A stretch of 32,170 nt of DNA from Treponema sp. UBA792 (lineage in GTDB: Bacteria > Spirochaetota > Spirochaetia > Treponematales > Treponemataceae), in NCBI GenBank assembly GCA_002296965.1, contig DBIW01000004.1, forward strand, positions 1-32,170. The letters are read 5' to 3'. Of this stretch, positions 1 to 7,844 are shown in pieces (positions within the stretch are counted from its first letter, which is position 1; every line of letters starts with the position of its first letter). The notes under the pieces were generated by a model, which saw only the letters and a list, made by a program, of their open reading frames with translations, was not told where the DNA came from and searched no databases. A program made the translations under genes and the position numbers.

Positions 1-158
1 GGATCTAACATGATATGTGAAAAATTGTATAGCCAATTTTCTGTGTATTCAAATGAATAAATATTTTTTCCTCTCATTGAAGATACATAAAGAGTTCCAA
101 TTTGATTTTCGCTTTCAATCCAGTCAGCGTATATGTTTATTTTATTTTCTTCTTTCAC
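1..158 (-). CDS. hipA: HipA-like toxin kinase, N-terminal part (cut by window edge)
   Basis: This is a partial gene running off the left edge. A GTG at 158-156 opens a frame with no stop down to base 1, about 52 codons. The product contains INIYADWIE, then IGTLYVSSMRGK, YSFEYTENWL and IMLDP, which is the characteristic N-terminal subdomain of HipA-family serine/threonine kinase toxins. The GTG overlaps the TGA of the upstream hipB-like gene (GTGA), and an AAAGG lies about 8 nt upstream, so translation is probably coupled. Family knowledge: HipA phosphorylates glutamyl-tRNA synthetase (or relatives) and is held inactive by HipB. The catalytic domain lies outside the window, so it is unknown whether the toxin is intact, or a split HipS/HipT-type arrangement. 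Confidence 0.82.
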   Translation of the reverse strand, partial: MKEENKINIYADWIESENQIGTLYVSSMRGKNIYSFEYTENWLYNFSHIMLD

Positions 159-481
159 TGTTTTTTTCCTTTTGTTTTTGGAGCGCGTTTTTTAGGAAGC
201 AGTTCTAAATCCTGGTAAGTTTTACCCAGCACGTCATCTTTTGCAAGAAGGGCTACATCATCCTTTAAGCCTAGTGCGCATAAAACAGACACGTAAGCTC
301 CGAACGAAACTGAAGGCTCGCCGTTTTCGATTGCCCACAATGTCGCCCGGCTTATGCCTGCTCTTTCTGAGACAAGCTGGACGGAAAGTTTCCGGCGCAG
401 GCGTGCAAGCTTTATCTGTTCGCCGACGGTTCTTAGAGTCCTTAATATAAGAGGAGACAGCGTTACTGTTTTTTTTGCCAT
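155..481 (-). CDS. hipB: HipB-like XRE-family antitoxin / transcriptional regulator
   Basis: This is a 108-residue helix-turn-helix protein. The helix-turn-helix lies at about residues 19-70, including QIKLARLRRKLSVQLVSERAG, followed by ISRATLWAIENGEPSVS, a typical XRE recognition helix. The tail is basic (KKRAPKTKGKKQ). It overlaps the hipA-like start by four bases, the classic antitoxin-first layout. I chose the ATG at 481-479 rather than the in-frame ATG at 502-500, because the upper ATG falls inside the spacer of a consensus promoter and would not be on the transcript. No Shine-Dalgarno precedes 481. The inferred role is DNA binding to its own promoter and neutralising HipA. It differs from the flanking genome in being AT-rich, which suggests transfer. 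Confidence 0.85.
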   Translation of the reverse strand: MAKKTVTLSPLILRTLRTVGEQIKLARLRRKLSVQLVSERAGISRATLWAIENGEPSVSFGAYVSVLCALGLKDDVALLAKDDVLGKTYQDLELLPKKRAPKTKGKKQ

Positions 482-493
482 AACGTTTAATAT
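480..493. promoter_or_regulatory. Operator arm 1 (start-codon side) of the hip promoter
   Basis: ATAACGTTTAATAT is the exact reverse complement of the 14 bases at 522-535. It contains the palindrome AACGTT, touches the -10 box and covers the first base pairs of the start codon. A regulator bound here would block initiation. Binding by the adjacent XRE protein is inferred. Confidence 0.7.
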
Positions 494-519
494 TATAGAC
501 AATATTTAACAGTTGTCAA
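492..519 (-). promoter_or_regulatory. Consensus sigma70 promoter of the hipBA-like operon
   Basis: On the minus strand a perfect TTGACA (519-514) is separated by 16 bp from a perfect TATAAT (497-492). The start codon at 481 comes only 10 nt after the -10 box, so the expected transcript start lies about 3-4 nt before the ATG and the mRNA is nearly leaderless. Confidence 0.82.
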
Positions 520-521
520 AT

Positions 522-535
522 ATATTAAACGTTAT
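522..535. promoter_or_regulatory. Operator arm 2 (upstream of -35) of the hip promoter
   Basis: ATATTAAACGTTAT is a perfect inverted copy of 480-493, lying just upstream of the -35 box. The two arm centres are 42 bp apart, about four helical turns, so both faces could be bound by one dimer pair and looped, as described for HipB-type repressors. Confidence 0.7.
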
Positions 536-601
536 TCTATTGCTGTCATAAAACAGAGGCTTTTGATAAAGAACTGATTTTTTAAATTTACAGGTTCTAG
601 T

Positions 602-1137
602 CTATAACGACATAGAACCTTGTGTTTTGGCTATTCGTTTATTATGCCGTCTGTGCAGATGATTTTGGCAGCCATAAAATGCACCAAGCTCAATAGTCGT
701 GACCCTTGCAGGAATTCCAACATCTGTCAAATTTATGCATAAATTAAACACAGTGTTCTCAATCCTTGTAACAGTTGATGGAATTTCTATATTTATCAAA
801 TTTGCACAGTCACAAAAAGCTTGAAACGGAATATTTTCAAGCCCCGTCGTTCTGCTTAAATCAAGATTGACTCTTGCATTTTCATTTGAACGCAATGCTT
901 TCCTATATTTATTAGCGTAGTTTCATCAATTTCTCCAACGACACGAATGTTATAAATGCCTCCTGTGAGGTTTTCTATTACATTCACCACATTTTCCGCT
1001 TTTACTGTCCATTTTGCGTAAAGCGTGATGTCTCCTGTTTTTTCGCCTGCGTTCCAGCCGGAGAAGGTATAGCCGGTTCTAAGTGTCTTTGCGGTGGTTG
1101 TTGATTTCCCGCCTTTTGTGATAGATTGTTCCTGCAT
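602..1137 (-). pseudogene. Relic of a BspA-like surface protein (InlB-type B-repeat plus leucine-rich repeats)
   Basis: Two frames together encode the C-terminal part of a Treponema-type surface protein. Frame 1 (from about 1137) has LRTGYTFSGWN and TLYAKW, the signature of the InlB B-repeat (Flg_new), then VVGEIDETTLINIGK. At about 899-901 one base appears lost from an A-run on the minus strand and the sequence continues in another frame: ALRSNENARVNLDLS, TTGLENIP, then BspA-type repeats with AFCDCANLINIEIPSTV and GAFYGCQN. Near 650 it shifts again to IICTDGIINE and a stop at 633-631, which looks like the native C-terminus. A third shift near 1125 is possible (TENAGTI in a further frame). 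The N-terminus and signal peptide are missing where aroC begins. A single sequencing error could explain one shift, but not all, so it is called a pseudogene. Confidence 0.75.
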
Positions 1138-1167
1138 TTTCAGTCTTGTTGAATAGGGGAATTAAAT

Positions 1168-2265
1168 ATGTCGGGAAATATTTTCGGTTCGGTGTTCCGG
1201 GTCAGCACTTTCGGCGAGAGCCACGGGGCGGCGCTCGGCTGTATTATTGACGGATGTCCGTCCGGGCTGTCCGTGGATGAGGCGCGGATTCAGGCTGCGC
1301 TTGACCGCCGCCGTCCCGGCGCGAGGGATTCATCCGGAAATTCAAATCCCGCCGCGACATCAAGGAACGAGCCGGACAGGGTCGAGGTTCTGTCGGGAAT
1401 AAAGGACGGAGTCACCGAGGGAACGCCGGTCGCGCTTGTAATCAGAAACACGTCCCAACATTCTGCGGATTATTCGAATCTTGCGGAGACATTCCGTCCG
1501 GGCCATGCGGATTTTACTTATGACGCGAAATACGGTTTCCGTGACTACCGCGGCGGCGGACGTTCATCCGGGCGTGAGACTGCGGCGCGTGTCGCAGCCG
1601 GTGCGGTCGCCTCCGTCCTGCTTGAGAAATACGGAATAAAGGCCACTGCTTATACCGTGCGTGCGGCCGGAGTGGATTGCGGGGAGCGCGATTTCTCGCA
1701 GATCGACATGAACATGATGCGTGCTCCTTCCGCATCGGCCGCCGGGCTTATGCTTGCCGCAGTCGAGAAGCTGCGGCTTGAAGGTGACAGCGCAGGAGGA
1801 ATTGTGGAATGTACCGTTTCCGGTGTTCCTGCCGGACTGGGCGAGCCTGTGTTCGACAAGCTGGACGCGGAGCTTGCCAAGGCGGTGATGTCCGTGGGTG
1901 CTGTGAAGGGAATAGAATTCGGAGACGGATTTGCCTCGGCGGACAGCCGCGGAAGTCAGAACAATGACTGTATGCGCGCCGAGGACGGAAATCCTGTGTT
2001 CCTGTCAAACCATTCAGGCGGAATTCTCGGCGGAATCTCAAACGGAAACACAATTGTATTCAGGGCGGCGGTCAAGCCTGTTCCGAGCATATTCAAAAGT
2101 CAGCGGACTGTCCGCAGAACCGGCGGAGAATACCTGGACGCGAACCTTGAGATAAAGGGCAGGCACGATGTCTGTCTCTGTCCGCGGATTGTTCCTGTCA
2201 TAGAGGCCATGGCGAATCTTGTGCTTGCCGATATGCTGCTCCGCTCAAGATGCGCGCGCGCATAG
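1168..2265 (+). CDS. aroC: Chorismate synthase
   Basis: This 365-residue protein converts 5-enolpyruvylshikimate-3-phosphate to chorismate using reduced FMN, the last shared step of aromatic amino acid synthesis in the cytoplasm. The family signatures are present: [10 protein letters not shown] at residues 15-24, DRRRPG (46-51), [18 protein letters not shown] (110-127) followed by [16 protein letters not shown] (128-143), and [18 protein letters not shown] near the C-terminus (RHDVC where RHDPC is usual). Length is normal for the family. The ATG follows AGGGGA at good spacing. The gene starts 30 bp after the 5' end of the surface-protein relic. It heads a plus-strand run with rsmG (13 bp gap). 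I found no convincing promoter just upstream. Confidence 0.97.
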   Translation: MSGNIFGSVFRVSTFGESHGAALGCIIDGCPSGLSVDEARIQAALDRRRPGARDSSGNSNPAATSRNEPDRVEVLSGIKDGVTEGTPVALVIRNTSQHSADYSNLAETFRPGHADFTYDAKYGFRDYRGGGRSSGRETAARVAAGAVASVLLEKYGIKATAYTVRAAGVDCGERDFSQIDMNMMRAPSASAAGLMLAAVEKLRLEGDSAGGIVECTVSGVPAGLGEPVFDKLDAELAKAVMSVGAVKGIEFGDGFASADSRGSQNNDCMRAEDGNPVFLSNHSGGILGGISNGNTIVFRAAVKPVPSIFKSQRTVRRTGGEYLDANLEIKGRHDVCLCPRIVPVIEAMANLVLADMLLRSRCARA

Positions 2266-2278
2266 GGAGGACGGTTTT

Positions 2279-2965
2279 ATGAGCGGCGAAAATATTCTTG
2301 AGTCAGGACTAGAAACGATAGGGCTTCCATCTGACAGGATTCCCGGAATCTGCGGAAAAATGGAGAGATACATCTCCGAGATATGTCTCTTCAACTCGGC
2401 GTACAATCTTACCAACACAAGCGACCATGACGAGCTTGCCGTGCGGCACATACTGGACTCGCTTGCCGCCGCTCCCGAAATTCTTGCTCTTGCGGAGCGG
2501 ACTGGAATTCCGCCGGAAAAAATCCGGATAGGCGACATCGGTTCAGGCGGCGGACTTCCTGGAATTCCCCTTGCCGCGGCTTTTCCGGAATTCTCATTTA
2601 CGCTTGTGGAGCGCATGAGCAAACGGTGCGCGTTTCTTGAGAACTGCGCCGCGGTTCTGGGGCTTAAAAATGTGTCCGTAATGAATTCCGAGGCGGAGCG
2701 TGTCCCTTCCGGAACTTTTGATATATGCGTGTTCCGCGCGTTCCGGCCGCTGGACAGAAAAATGACCGGAACGCTGCTGAAGCTTCTGCCGGACGGCGGT
2801 TTCCTGGCGGCGTACAAGGCGAAAATGGACAGCATCGGCGCGGAGATGGGCGGAATTTCGGACATCGTGCCGGAATACGAGGTGAGGAAGCTGCTTGTTC
2901 CGGGGCTTGAGGACAGCGAGCGTAATCTTGTCGTGATTCAGAAGAACAACAATATTGTGAGGTGA
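2279..2965 (+). CDS. rsmG: 16S rRNA (guanine527-N7)-methyltransferase RsmG (GidB)
   Basis: This 228-residue SAM-dependent methyltransferase modifies G527 of 16S rRNA, in the 530 loop near the streptomycin site. Evidence is NLTNTSDHDELAVRHILDSL (residues 43-62), a family hallmark, followed by the SAM-binding loop GDIGSGGGLPGIPLA (85-99), the acidic strand LVERMSKRCAFL and FRAFRPL. The frame is open further upstream into aroC, but the ATG at 2279 is preceded by GGGAGGA at 7 nt, starts just after the aroC stop, and gives the normal family length. The end overlaps the ribosome binding site of the next gene. Confidence 0.95.
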   Translation: MSGENILESGLETIGLPSDRIPGICGKMERYISEICLFNSAYNLTNTSDHDELAVRHILDSLAAAPEILALAERTGIPPEKIRIGDIGSGGGLPGIPLAAAFPEFSFTLVERMSKRCAFLENCAAVLGLKNVSVMNSEAERVPSGTFDICVFRAFRPLDRKMTGTLLKLLPDGGFLAAYKAKMDSIGAEMGGISDIVPEYEVRKLLVPGLEDSERNLVVIQKNNNIVR

Positions 2966-2969
2966 TTTT

Positions 2970-4073
2970 ATGAGAAAGGAAAAGACACCGGCGCAGGCTG
3001 TGGTGGAGGATGTGTGCCGCATAAAGAAGAACGAGCGTGTCCTTATAATAGCGAATCCGGAGACGAATCAGGTGGCGCAGGATCTGTATACGGCGGTCTC
3101 GGCTGCCGGCGCGGTTCCGGCTCTTGTGTTCCAGCCTCCGCGCACTTCTTTTGACAATGCCCTTCCAGAAGTCCTTGCCGCAATCGCAACGGAGCCTGAC
3201 GTGTGCTTCTCAATATCATCCGTCAAGCTCGGCAAGGATCCTGCCGGCGGCGCGCGGCCGTACATCGCTGCGGACGGAGAGAAATACACCCACATCTTCG
3301 ACTATCTTCTCTACGGAAAAAAGACGATGAGGGCCGTCTGGACTCCGGGAATCACGGCCGACATGATGGAACGCACGGCGGTGATTGACTATGACGAGCT
3401 TGCGAGACGCTGCCGGAAGCTTTCCGCGAAATTCAGGAATGCGGTCTCCGTCCATGTCACCGCTCCGGGAGGAACTGACGTTACGGTTCCTGTCTCCGGC
3501 CGGGAGCTTCTTTTTGACGACGGCGACTTCTCCGCGCCCGGACAGGGCGGAAACATTCCGGCCGGCGAGGTTTTCATAAGTCCGGTCGTCGGGAAAGGAG
3601 ACGGAAAGGGAACGCAGGGCGTGATTGTGTATGACGGCTCAATGACGTTCAGCGACGGAGACTCGATTCTTGAGAGTCCGATTGTCTGCCGGGTGGAGGA
3701 CGGTTTTGTCACGGAAATTTCCGGCGGACAGGAGGCGAAGCGGCTTCTCAGGACAATAACCGAGGCGGAGAATCTTTCCGCCGCAATGGAAAAGGACGGA
3801 AGGCTTCCGGCTGGAGAAGGCGAAATTTACAGGCGCAACGCAAGGAATATCGGCGAGCTTGGAATCGGTCTGAATCCCGCCGCGCGCATAACCGGAAACA
3901 TGCTTGAGGACGAGAAGGCGTTCCATACGTGCCATTTCGCCGTCGGCGAGAACTATGACAACGACGCTCCGTCGCTTATTCATCTTGACGGCGTTGTGCG
4001 TGAGCCCACAATAGATGTGATTTATGAGGACGGACAGTCCCAGCGGATTCTTGACAGCGGAACGCTCGTCTGA
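2970..4073 (+). CDS. M29-family metallo-aminopeptidase (aminopeptidase T/AmpS-like)
   Basis: This 367-residue cytoplasmic aminopeptidase of the M29 clan is expected to remove N-terminal residues from peptides using a two-metal site. The family's metal ligands can be assigned: E200 (NIPAGEVF), E296 (NIGELGIGLNP), H322 (FHTCHFAVGENY), Y329, H338 and D340 (LIHLDG). The N-terminal half carries the RVLIIANPETNQVAQDL segment typical of the group. The ATG is 5 bp after the rsmG stop, with GAGGTGA as ribosome binding site, so it is co-translated with rsmG. Substrate preference cannot be read from sequence, and M29 proteins are often annotated simply as leucyl aminopeptidase. Confidence 0.9.
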   Translation: MRKEKTPAQAVVEDVCRIKKNERVLIIANPETNQVAQDLYTAVSAAGAVPALVFQPPRTSFDNALPEVLAAIATEPDVCFSISSVKLGKDPAGGARPYIAADGEKYTHIFDYLLYGKKTMRAVWTPGITADMMERTAVIDYDELARRCRKLSAKFRNAVSVHVTAPGGTDVTVPVSGRELLFDDGDFSAPGQGGNIPAGEVFISPVVGKGDGKGTQGVIVYDGSMTFSDGDSILESPIVCRVEDGFVTEISGGQEAKRLLRTITEAENLSAAMEKDGRLPAGEGEIYRRNARNIGELGIGLNPAARITGNMLEDEKAFHTCHFAVGENYDNDAPSLIHLDGVVREPTIDVIYEDGQSQRILDSGTLV

Positions 4074-4097
4074 CGAGCACCCGCCGCGGTACGGCGA

Positions 4098-4126
4098 TTG
4101 AAAAAAAATCACATTCAGTTTATTGT
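4098..4126 (+). promoter_or_regulatory. Promoter of cimA, probably giving a leaderless transcript
   Basis: TTGAAA at 4098-4103, a 17-bp spacer and TATTGT at 4121-4126. The cimA ATG begins 8 nt after the -10 box and there is no Shine-Dalgarno before it, so transcription would start at or next to the start codon. The -10 box is only 4/6 to consensus. Confidence 0.5.
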
Positions 4127-4134
4127 TGTCGCGT

Positions 4135-5733
4135 ATGAAAAAAATAGAGATTTTTGATTCGACGCTGAGGGACGGCGCTCAGGGAGAGGGCATAAGTTTT
4201 TCCGTTCAGGATAAAATTCATATCTGTCAGGCACTTGACGAGCTTGGAATAGGATACATAGAGGCCGGAAATCCGGGGTCAAATCCCAAGGATATGGAAT
4301 TCTTTCAGGAGATGAAGAAAATTCCTCTCAGGCACGCAAGACTCTGCGCGTTCGGCTCTACAAGGCGCAAGGACATAAAATGCGCTGAGGACTCGAATCT
4401 CCAGAGCCTTCTTGCCGCCGGAACGGATACAGTGGTCATTTTCGGAAAATCCTGGAATTTCCAGGTGACTGACATTATCCGCACGACGCTCGACGAGAAT
4501 CTCGCCATGATACGCGACACCTGCCGCTTTCTCCGGGAGAACGGACGCGAGGTCTTTTATGATGCCGAGCATTTTTTTACAGCTTACGCAGAATGTCATG
4601 ATTATGCGATGAGCACGCTGCAGGCCGCGGTTGACGGAGGCGCGTCCGTTCTCTGCCTCTGCGAGACAAAGGGCGGAGCCATGACCGGGGAATGTCGCGC
4701 CGCCGTTGAGGATGTCGTCAGGACATTCGGACAGAAGGCTGTCATCGGAATTCATACGCACAATGATTCGGGGCTTGCCGTGGCGAATTCCCTTGTGGCG
4801 GTGGAGGCCGGAGCGACCCATGTTCAGGGAACGCTTCTTGGATTCGGGGAGCGGACCGGAAACGCCAACCTTTCGACGATAATCGCCGACCTTCAGCTCA
4901 AGATGGGTTTTGACTGCATAGCGCCGGAGAAGATGAGGGAGCTCACATCTGTCTGCAAGCGCGTCGCGGAGATTGCGAACATAAGCCTTGATCCGCAGAT
5001 GCCTTATGTCGGCGCACATTCGTTCTCTCACAAGGCCGGAATGCACATAGACGCGGTTCTCAAGAATCCGTCCGCATACGAGCATATCGCTCCGGAGGCG
5101 GTCGGAAACAGCCGCGTTTTCCTGATGAGCGAGGTGGCCGGACGCAGCACTATAATAGAGAAAATCCAGAAATTCGTGCCGCAGATACAGAAATCGGATC
5201 CGGTTGTGACGGACATAATCAACAGAATGAAGGAGCTTGAATTCCAGGGCTATCAGTTTGAGGGGGCCGACGGCAGCTTTGAGCTTCTTGTCCGCAGAAT
5301 GATCGGAAAATACCAGCCGTTCTTCAAGCTGCATTATTATCAGACGAACGGCTCGAATCCGCGGCCGGAGGAAGGCGTCTGTTCCTGCGCGCAGATAAAG
5401 GTCGAGGTGGACGGACAGATTGAGGTGACGGCCGGCGAGGGCGACGGTCCGGTGAATGCGCTTGACATCGCGCTGAGGAAGGCGCTTGAGCGGTTCTATC
5501 CGCTTGTCTCCAAAATCCGCCTGACCGACTACAAGGTCCGTGTTCTTGACGGAAAATCAGCTACCGCATCACGCGTCCGTGTAATAATCGAAAGTACGGA
5601 CGGCGAGATTTCCTGGACGACAGTCGGAGTCTCCTGTGACCTTATCGAAGCCTCCTGGAACGCGCTTTCCGATTCGTTTGAGTACAAGCTGATTCATGAC
5701 ATAGAAAAAAGGTTCAGTCGGATAATTCCCTGA
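4135..5733 (+). CDS. cimA: (R)-citramalate synthase
   Basis: This 532-residue enzyme condenses pyruvate and acetyl-CoA to (R)-citramalate, the first step of the threonine-independent route to isoleucine. DSTLRDGAQGEGISFSVQDK near the N-terminus (residues 8-27) is the form typical of CimA rather than LeuA. The HxH metal pair is at 207/209 (GIHTHNDSG), followed by GERTGNANL. The C-terminal ~150 residues have the allosteric LeuA-dimer fold, with VDGKSATASRVRVIIES-like text. I place the start at the ATG at 4135 (MKKIEIF), not at upstream in-frame TTG codons. Homocitrate or isopropylmalate synthase is the alternative, judged less likely from the N-terminal motif and length. It follows the aminopeptidase gene by 61 bp. 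Confidence 0.93.
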   Translation: MKKIEIFDSTLRDGAQGEGISFSVQDKIHICQALDELGIGYIEAGNPGSNPKDMEFFQEMKKIPLRHARLCAFGSTRRKDIKCAEDSNLQSLLAAGTDTVVIFGKSWNFQVTDIIRTTLDENLAMIRDTCRFLRENGREVFYDAEHFFTAYAECHDYAMSTLQAAVDGGASVLCLCETKGGAMTGECRAAVEDVVRTFGQKAVIGIHTHNDSGLAVANSLVAVEAGATHVQGTLLGFGERTGNANLSTIIADLQLKMGFDCIAPEKMRELTSVCKRVAEIANISLDPQMPYVGAHSFSHKAGMHIDAVLKNPSAYEHIAPEAVGNSRVFLMSEVAGRSTIIEKIQKFVPQIQKSDPVVTDIINRMKELEFQGYQFEGADGSFELLVRRMIGKYQPFFKLHYYQTNGSNPRPEEGVCSCAQIKVEVDGQIEVTAGEGDGPVNALDIALRKALERFYPLVSKIRLTDYKVRVLDGKSATASRVRVIIESTDGEISWTTVGVSCDLIEASWNALSDSFEYKLIHDIEKRFSRIIP

Positions 5734-5764
5734 TGTCCGGAGCACCGTAACTGTCCGCGCAGAT

Positions 5765-5799
5765 AAAAAAGAGAGCCGCCGGAAACTCCGGCGGCTCTC
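5765..5799 (-). terminator. Intrinsic terminator of the chemoreceptor gene
   Basis: A perfect 13-bp stem (5771-5783 with 5787-5799) closes a three-base AAC loop. On the minus strand it is followed directly by six T (plus-strand A at 5765-5770). It lies about 110 nt past the chemoreceptor stop. In the plus direction it has no T-run, so it should not efficiently stop cimA transcription. Confidence 0.8.
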
Positions 5800-5804
5800 A
5801 AAAA

Positions 5805-5921
5805 GGAGAGGAGGAGGTAGTCATAAAAACTGTTAGATTGTTGGCTCTAGCAGCAGATGTCTGTAACATCAAAACTACATATATAACCGCGCCGCGCGGC
5901 GGAGGTTACATTAAAATTTAA
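5805..5921 (+). other. Strong ribosome binding site followed by ATA: decayed or non-AUG small reading frame
   Basis: A very purine-rich Shine-Dalgarno (GGAGAGGAGGAGG, 5805-5817) sits 5 nt before ATA AAA ACT GTT AGA. From the ATA at 5823 a frame is open for 32 codons to a TAA at 5919-5921, beginning like a secretion signal (KTVRLLALAA). No ATG, GTG or TTG stands at a proper distance. Either the start codon of a former secreted protein has mutated, or an unusual AUA start is used, or the purine run has another role. The frame ends overlapping the 3' end of the convergent chemoreceptor gene. Confidence 0.3.
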
Positions 5922-7779
5922 AAGTTTCAAGTTCTTTCATCAGCTCCATCAGGCTTTCCTGAGTCTCGCCGGTCGTCTCGGAACTGAGCGCGACCGCATC
6001 CGAAATCCGGCGGGAGAATTCCGTTATCTGGTTCATGCTTTCATTTATGTTTTTGGTGACGGCGGTGAGGTTCCTCATTTCGGCGACAATCTGTTCTCCG
6101 CCCGAAAGCATTTCCGACGAGCCGTTCTTGACTTCGGTGGTGGAGCTGTTTATCGCATGCATGGCGTCAAGAATCTGCTGGTTTCCGGACGTGTTTTCTG
6201 TCATTGCGGCCGCAATCATGTCTTCCTGTTCCTTCACTTTCTTTGACAGCTCGTAGATGCTGGAGAATTCGTTCTGAATCTGTTTTATCGCGGACACGAT
6301 TTCCTGTATCGCGCCGGAGAGGGATTTCAGGTTGTCGTCTATCGTCTTGCCCTGCGCCGTTGACTGTTCCGCAAGTTTTCTGATTTCTCCCGCCACGACC
6401 GCGAATCCTTTTCCGGCCTCGCCCGCGTGCGCCGATTCAATGGCCGCATTCATCGCAAGGAGATTCGTCCTGCTGGCGATTGTCTGAATCACGCTGCTTG
6501 CCTGGAGAATTCCCGCCGACTGCTCAAGCACCTCGTCCGCCGTCGTGACCGCTCCCTGGACAGTCCTGAGCCCCTTGTCGGATGCCTCTCCGAGGCGGTT
6601 CACGGCTTCCGATGTCTTTTCGAGTATGCTGGTGACGCTGTTTATGTTAGCCACCATTTCCTCTACGGCGGAGGACGACTGTACGACTCCTGAAGCCTGC
6701 GTCTCGATTGCCGCGTTAAGGCTCCGGATTGTGTTCATGATATGTTCCGCTGACGCGTTTGATTCTGCGACTCCGGCCGACTGGCTTTGAATCTCGTTTC
6801 TTACGTTTCCGATTGCCTCCGCGATGCTCGACACGTTCTCTTTGGTGGAATTCATGTTCACGACAAGGTCATCCGAGTGCTTTATCGTCCGTCCGGCGGA
6901 ATTCTTCATCTCGGCGAAAATTCCGGACGTTATGTCGTGCAGGACGTTCATGTCGTTGCAGATTGTTCCAAGCTCGCTTCTGTTCAGCGCCCTGAGTTTT
7001 TCTATGTTGTATTCACGGTTGGCAAGCTTTTCCGCGAATTCCGCGATTCCCGCCACCATCCGCTTTACGTCAGAAATCAGGAGAATTTCCACCACCGAAA
7101 AATACACCAGTATGTAGGCGGAAATCGGAACAAGCCTCTTCATCATGAATCCGATGCCCTCGTGCACGTTGCGCGGCTGGATTACGACGGAAAAAAGAAG
7201 GAAAAGGCAGCCTATAAGCCCGAACAGCATCGTCAGGACATTGCGCTTCATCAGCGACAGCGGAATCTCCTCCTTTGAGAACGGAACGTCATGGACGGCA
7301 GGCTCGATTATCTGGACCATTATCACGAAAAACAGAAGCGAGATGTCAAAGACGATTCCTATGCAGAGCAGCATGATGCAGAGAAACGGCGACTGTGTGC
7401 CGAACGAGCGCAGGCGGATGGAATTCATTCTTATTGTCAGGCTCAGCGCCGCCGCCAGCAGAAATGCGAATGTCATGGCAATGATTATGAGGGCGGTGTA
7501 GCATTTTTTCATGACGGTGTTTATGCGTTCCGCCGACTCTCCGCTTCCGTCGTATGATTTTATGCTGTTCACAAAATAAAAGCTGACTGCGGCCGCTGTG
7601 ACCGCCTCGAACAGGCAGGTGATTATGACGGGCGCGCCGGTGAACAGTTCCAAAGCTTCGGCCGTGGTGAACAGACCGTTATAAATAGAAAGGAACGGAA
7701 GGACAAGAAGAGGCGCGACAAGAATCATCGCGACCACGACGTAGGCTGCGTTTGAAAGCTGATTTCTTTCTGTTTCCAT
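5911..7779 (-). CDS. Methyl-accepting chemotaxis protein with a six-helix membrane sensor region
   Basis: This 622-residue chemoreceptor signals to CheA/CheW to control the flagellar motor. About six hydrophobic segments occupy residues 12-240 with only short loops between, so there is no large periplasmic ligand domain. A HAMP-like stretch follows (about 240-290), then the long helical signalling domain. The hairpin tip is conserved: [20 protein letters not shown] and then [19 protein letters not shown]. The methylation regions are rich in Q/E/S/A pairs. No CheR-binding pentapeptide is visible at the C-terminus (ETFKF). The ATG at 7779 has a GGAG about 11 nt upstream. A good promoter and a G10 tract precede it, and a terminator follows. 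The signal sensed is unknown. Confidence 0.93.
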   Translation of the reverse strand: METERNQLSNAAYVVVAMILVAPLLVLPFLSIYNGLFTTAEALELFTGAPVIITCLFEAVTAAAVSFYFVNSIKSYDGSGESAERINTVMKKCYTALIIIAMTFAFLLAAALSLTIRMNSIRLRSFGTQSPFLCIMLLCIGIVFDISLLFFVIMVQIIEPAVHDVPFSKEEIPLSLMKRNVLTMLFGLIGCLFLLFSVVIQPRNVHEGIGFMMKRLVPISAYILVYFSVVEILLISDVKRMVAGIAEFAEKLANREYNIEKLRALNRSELGTICNDMNVLHDITSGIFAEMKNSAGRTIKHSDDLVVNMNSTKENVSSIAEAIGNVRNEIQSQSAGVAESNASAEHIMNTIRSLNAAIETQASGVVQSSSAVEEMVANINSVTSILEKTSEAVNRLGEASDKGLRTVQGAVTTADEVLEQSAGILQASSVIQTIASRTNLLAMNAAIESAHAGEAGKGFAVVAGEIRKLAEQSTAQGKTIDDNLKSLSGAIQEIVSAIKQIQNEFSSIYELSKKVKEQEDMIAAAMTENTSGNQQILDAMHAINSSTTEVKNGSSEMLSGGEQIVAEMRNLTAVTKNINESMNQITEFSRRISDAVALSSETTGETQESLMELMKELETFKF

Positions 7780-7820
7780 AAAATAAACTCCAGTAGTTTT
7801 TTGTCCCGGATGTGTTATTC

Positions 7821-7830
7821 GGGGGGGGGG
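7821..7830. repeat. G10 homopolymer tract in the chemoreceptor 5' leader
   Basis: Ten consecutive G (ten C in the chemoreceptor transcript) lie about 9-18 nt downstream of the predicted transcription start and about 41 nt before the ATG. Such tracts change length by polymerase slippage. In Treponema pallidum, poly-G tracts near tpr promoters modulate expression, so phase-variable tuning is a reasonable inference here. Confidence 0.85.
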
Positions 7831-7844
7831 AATATCTCTGAGCT

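Noticed and set aside
17..208. 63-codon plus-strand frame at the left edge
   Set aside because: It is antisense to the hipA-like start; the Phe-rich text comes from A-rich codons of the other strand.
241..450. 69-codon plus-strand frame opposite the hipB-like gene
   Set aside because: It is the complement of the helix-turn-helix region and has no ribosome binding site or family.
4083..4097. CGCCG/CGGCG hairpin after the aminopeptidase gene
   Set aside because: Only five base pairs and no T-run in the plus direction, so not a credible terminator.
4279..5334. 351-codon open frame on the minus strand inside cimA
   Set aside because: It is antisense to a gene with full family motifs, has no ribosome binding site and no recognisable domain; an effect of GC-rich third-position codon use.
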